Source of the DNA: Amorphochlora amoebiformis
Taxonomy: Eukaryota > Cercozoa > Chlorarachniophyceae
Direction: 5' to 3'
NCBI GenBank assembly: GCA_054601695.1
Contig: BAAHQB010000015.1
Location: 620,001 to 684,000, forward strand
Length of the DNA: 64,000 nucleotides
A program made the translations under genes and the position numbers. The first letter of the stretch is position 1; every line of letters starts with the position of its first letter. Under the pieces are notes generated by a model that had not been told where the DNA came from, searched no databases, and saw nothing but the letters and a program-made list of their open reading frames with translations. This document shows, in pieces, positions 62,663 to 64,000 of this stretch.

Positions 62663-63235
62663 ATATATATATATACATTTACACGTAGTAATATAGAATC
62701 AATGGCATACATACCTCCTCTGCTTCGGAGCGAACTCTGAAATGTCCAAGCTCTATTTTTATCTCCTTTCCAGACTTTTCTTTCCCTCGAACCTGCAATA
62801 TTGCGATATATATATATATATATATTATATATATACACATTTATATATAGATATAGATATATAGATATGTATACATCTAAATATTACAGTCACGCATAAG
62901 CACACAATTATATTTAGATATATCCATATATATATATATATGTATATACATACATACATACATACATACATATCTATATATATATATATACACACACAAT
63001 ATATATACATATGTAAATACATACAATCACACAAAACACATCCTCCCTTCCCTCTAGTGAATCCCACCACTAATACCCCTCCACAAAAAGTCACAAGAGT
63101 ATAAAATGAATGAAAACATACGAATAACACAAGAATTTCCTACCCAGGCATCGTATCGCGTTCCGCGAGCATTCCCCTTTTTCTTGGACCTCACTCGCTT
63201 TTTGGTGACTAATCCTTCCCACCATTCCATCTCAC
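48167..63235 (-). CDS. Unrecognised multi-exon protein, possibly with Tudor-like modules (5' end off window)
   Basis: I do not recognise this gene. I read 25 small exons: 63144-63235, 62715-62792, 62292-62351, 61724-61756, 60500-60571, 59689-59750, 58981-59034, 58597-58638, 58463-58496, 57914-57946, 57479-57526, 56486-56903, 56085-56149, 55488-55559, 54900-54937, 54669-54724, 53839-53897, 53231-53335, 52645-52664, 52091-52147, 51540-51587, 50286-50342, 49014-49062, 48355-48434, 48167-48296. Every junction keeps frame for about 620 residues to a TAG, which chance would not give. The 20-base exon 52645-52664 is inferred only because it repairs phase. Notable parts: [13 protein letters not shown] with TRYDAWVRGKE; a cysteine cluster [27 protein letters not shown]; a basic [13 protein letters not shown] exon (56486-56903); [19 protein letters not shown]; and a C-terminus with [17 protein letters not shown] and [17 protein letters not shown]. 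The W-x-G-x-V / Y-x-V-x-F patterns resemble Tudor or chromo-barrel folds, so a chromatin-linked role is possible but only inferred. Confidence 0.7.
53575..53800. other. Unique island in an intron of the unrecognised gene, nothing recognised
   Basis: Motifs such as CCGGAAATATCGG, GGAGATCCCAGAGATC and TGTCACGG recall the island at 22690-23020, but I cannot align the two by eye over any length. Confidence 0.35.
54373..54396 (-). pseudogene. Copy of the donor end of exon 54669-54724
   Basis: ATATACCTTTTCCTATGCTTA repeats the exon end and donor at 54663-54684 with one inserted T. It lies in the next intron of the unrecognised gene. Confidence 0.7.
55391..55431 (-). pseudogene. Diverged in-frame copy of the end of exon 55488-55559
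   Basis: On the coding strand this reads [13 protein letters not shown], against [13 protein letters not shown] in the true exon. The reading frame is intact and a possible acceptor (ATTAG) lies immediately upstream. It could be a dead copy or an alternative exon. Confidence 0.65.
56486..56903 (-). CDS. Large basic low-complexity exon of the unrecognised gene
   Basis: At 418 bases this is by far the longest exon in the gene. It encodes a disordered stretch: first serine, threonine, asparagine and glycine rich, then a lysine-proline-serine repeat ([18 protein letters not shown]), then a glycine-glutamate-lysine rich end. The acceptor is AAATCAG before 56903 and the donor is GTATGT after 56486. 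The opposite strand also has open frames here, but they read as phenylalanine-rich shadows of the lysine repeat. Confidence 0.68.
58640..58965. repeat. Pyrimidine-rich (CT)n tract
   Basis: About 320 bases of CTCTCT-type sequence between exons 58597-58638 and 58981-59034 of the unrecognised gene. On the coding strand it is purine-rich. Confidence 0.9.
59585..59624 (-). pseudogene. Diverged copy of exon 59689-59750 and its donor region
   Basis: Matches the part of the exon encoding MLKPKYICP and the GC donor flank, with about a quarter of positions changed and a CT repeat next to it. Confidence 0.65.
59967..60105. repeat. 85-base tandem unit containing GTATACAAGCCTCTTTGAT
   Basis: Two near-identical copies (about 59967-60020 and 60052-60105) share GTATACAAGCCTCTTTGAT and ATAATACCATATATTTATAT. 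A shorter third relative is at about 60358-60397. They lie inside an intron of the unrecognised gene. Confidence 0.75.
62491..62529 (-). pseudogene. Copy of the donor end of exon 62715-62792
   Basis: Repeats AACCTGCTCTGCTTCGGA and flanking ATTCAATG-type sequence from the true exon end and donor flank at 62690-62732. Frame SEAEQ is kept up to the donor position. Confidence 0.7.
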
Positions 63236-63242
63236 CTTGAAT

Positions 63243-63389
63243 GGAGGAGAGATAAGTCAGTTGGGAGAGAAAAGAGAGAGAGATAGAGAGAGGCAGAGAG
63301 AGGGAGAGAGGAAGGGAGAGAGAGAGAGAGATGAAGAAGTGAAGAGAGAGCGATAGATGGAGAGAGAAAGAGAGAAAGAGAGAGAGAGA

Positions 63390-63439
<50 letters not shown>

Positions 63440-63504
63440 GAGAGAGAGGAAGAGAGAGGAGAAAGAGAGAGGGAGAAAGGAGAGAGAGAGAGGGAGAGAG
63501 AGGA

Positions 63505-63537
<33 letters not shown>

Positions 63538-63749
63538 GGAGGAAGGGAGAGAGAGAGTTAGGAAGATATATAATATATATATGTATATATATATATATGT
63601 AGAGAGAGAGAGAGAGAAAGAGAGAGGAAGAGAGAAAGAGAGAGAGAGAGAAAAAGAGAGGTAGAAAAAGAGATCGAGAGAGCAAGGAGAGAGAGGGAGA
63701 TGGAGGGAGAGAGAGGGAAGAGAGAGAGTGAAAGGCGGAGAGAAACAGG

Positions 63750-63782
<33 letters not shown>

Positions 63783-63946
63783 AGGAAGGAAGTGGAGAGG
63801 AAGGAAGGGAGTGGAGAGGAAGGGAGAGAGAGAGAGAAGAGAGAGAAGCGAGAGAAAAGAGAGAGAAAAGAGATAGAAAACAGAGAGAGAGAAGAGAGGG
63901 AGAGGAGAGAGGAAGAGAGAGAGAAAGCGAGAGAGAAAGGAGAGAT

Positions 63947-63981
<35 letters not shown>

Positions 63982-64000
63982 AAGAGAGAGGGAGAATTGA
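63243..64000. repeat. Purine-rich (GA)n tract at the right edge
   Basis: About 750 bases of almost pure purine on the plus strand, with one AT island at 63567-63600. It lies in the intron upstream of exon 63144-63235 and reaches the window edge. Confidence 0.95.

Overview
The window is nuclear DNA of a eukaryote, probably a single-celled alga or other protist. I base this on spliceosomal GT-AG introns, TTAGGG-type telomere-like repeats, a ubiquitin C-terminal hydrolase, an XRN2-type exonuclease, a mitochondrial initiation factor with a targeting presequence, and a two-component receiver-domain protein, which animals lack. I cannot name the species. Most of the DNA is (AT)n and (GA/CT)n microsatellite. 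Nearly all long open frames that read [12 protein letters not shown] or LSLSLS are shadows of those repeats. The real genes are small exons, mostly 20 to 100 bases, scattered between them. I assembled them by eye from splice sites, codon phase and family motifs.

Layout, left to right. 749-10191, minus: XRN2/Rat1-type 5'-3' exoribonuclease, 15 exons, 3' end off the left edge. 10192-12550: intergenic, between divergent genes. 12551-14655, plus: small response-regulator receiver-domain gene, three exons. 14656-19105: intergenic between convergent genes, with a degenerate telomere-like array at 17938-18478 and a CTAG-rich stretch at 18485-19105. 19106-43501, minus: mitochondrial translation initiation factor IF-2, about 41 exons over 24.4 kb coding for about 850 residues. 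43502-43818: compact divergent promoter. 43819-47653, plus: UCHL5/UCH37 deubiquitinase, ten exons, 329 residues. 47654-48166: CTAG-rich convergent spacer. 48167-63235, minus: about 25 exons of an unrecognised protein, possibly with Tudor-like modules, 5' end off the right edge. 63243-64000: purine-rich (GA)n tract.

The genes are housekeeping functions (nuclear RNA decay, mitochondrial translation, proteasome-linked deubiquitination, signalling, and perhaps chromatin) and do not form a cluster with one purpose. The unusual biology is in the architecture. Exons are tiny and lie in self-complementary AT-repeat introns. Diverged copies of exon ends and splice junctions sit in neighbouring introns. 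There are GC-AG introns, a duplicated 3' splice site, two intronic inverted repeats, and CTAG-rich islands at both convergent gene ends. Exon boundaries are manual calls without transcript evidence.
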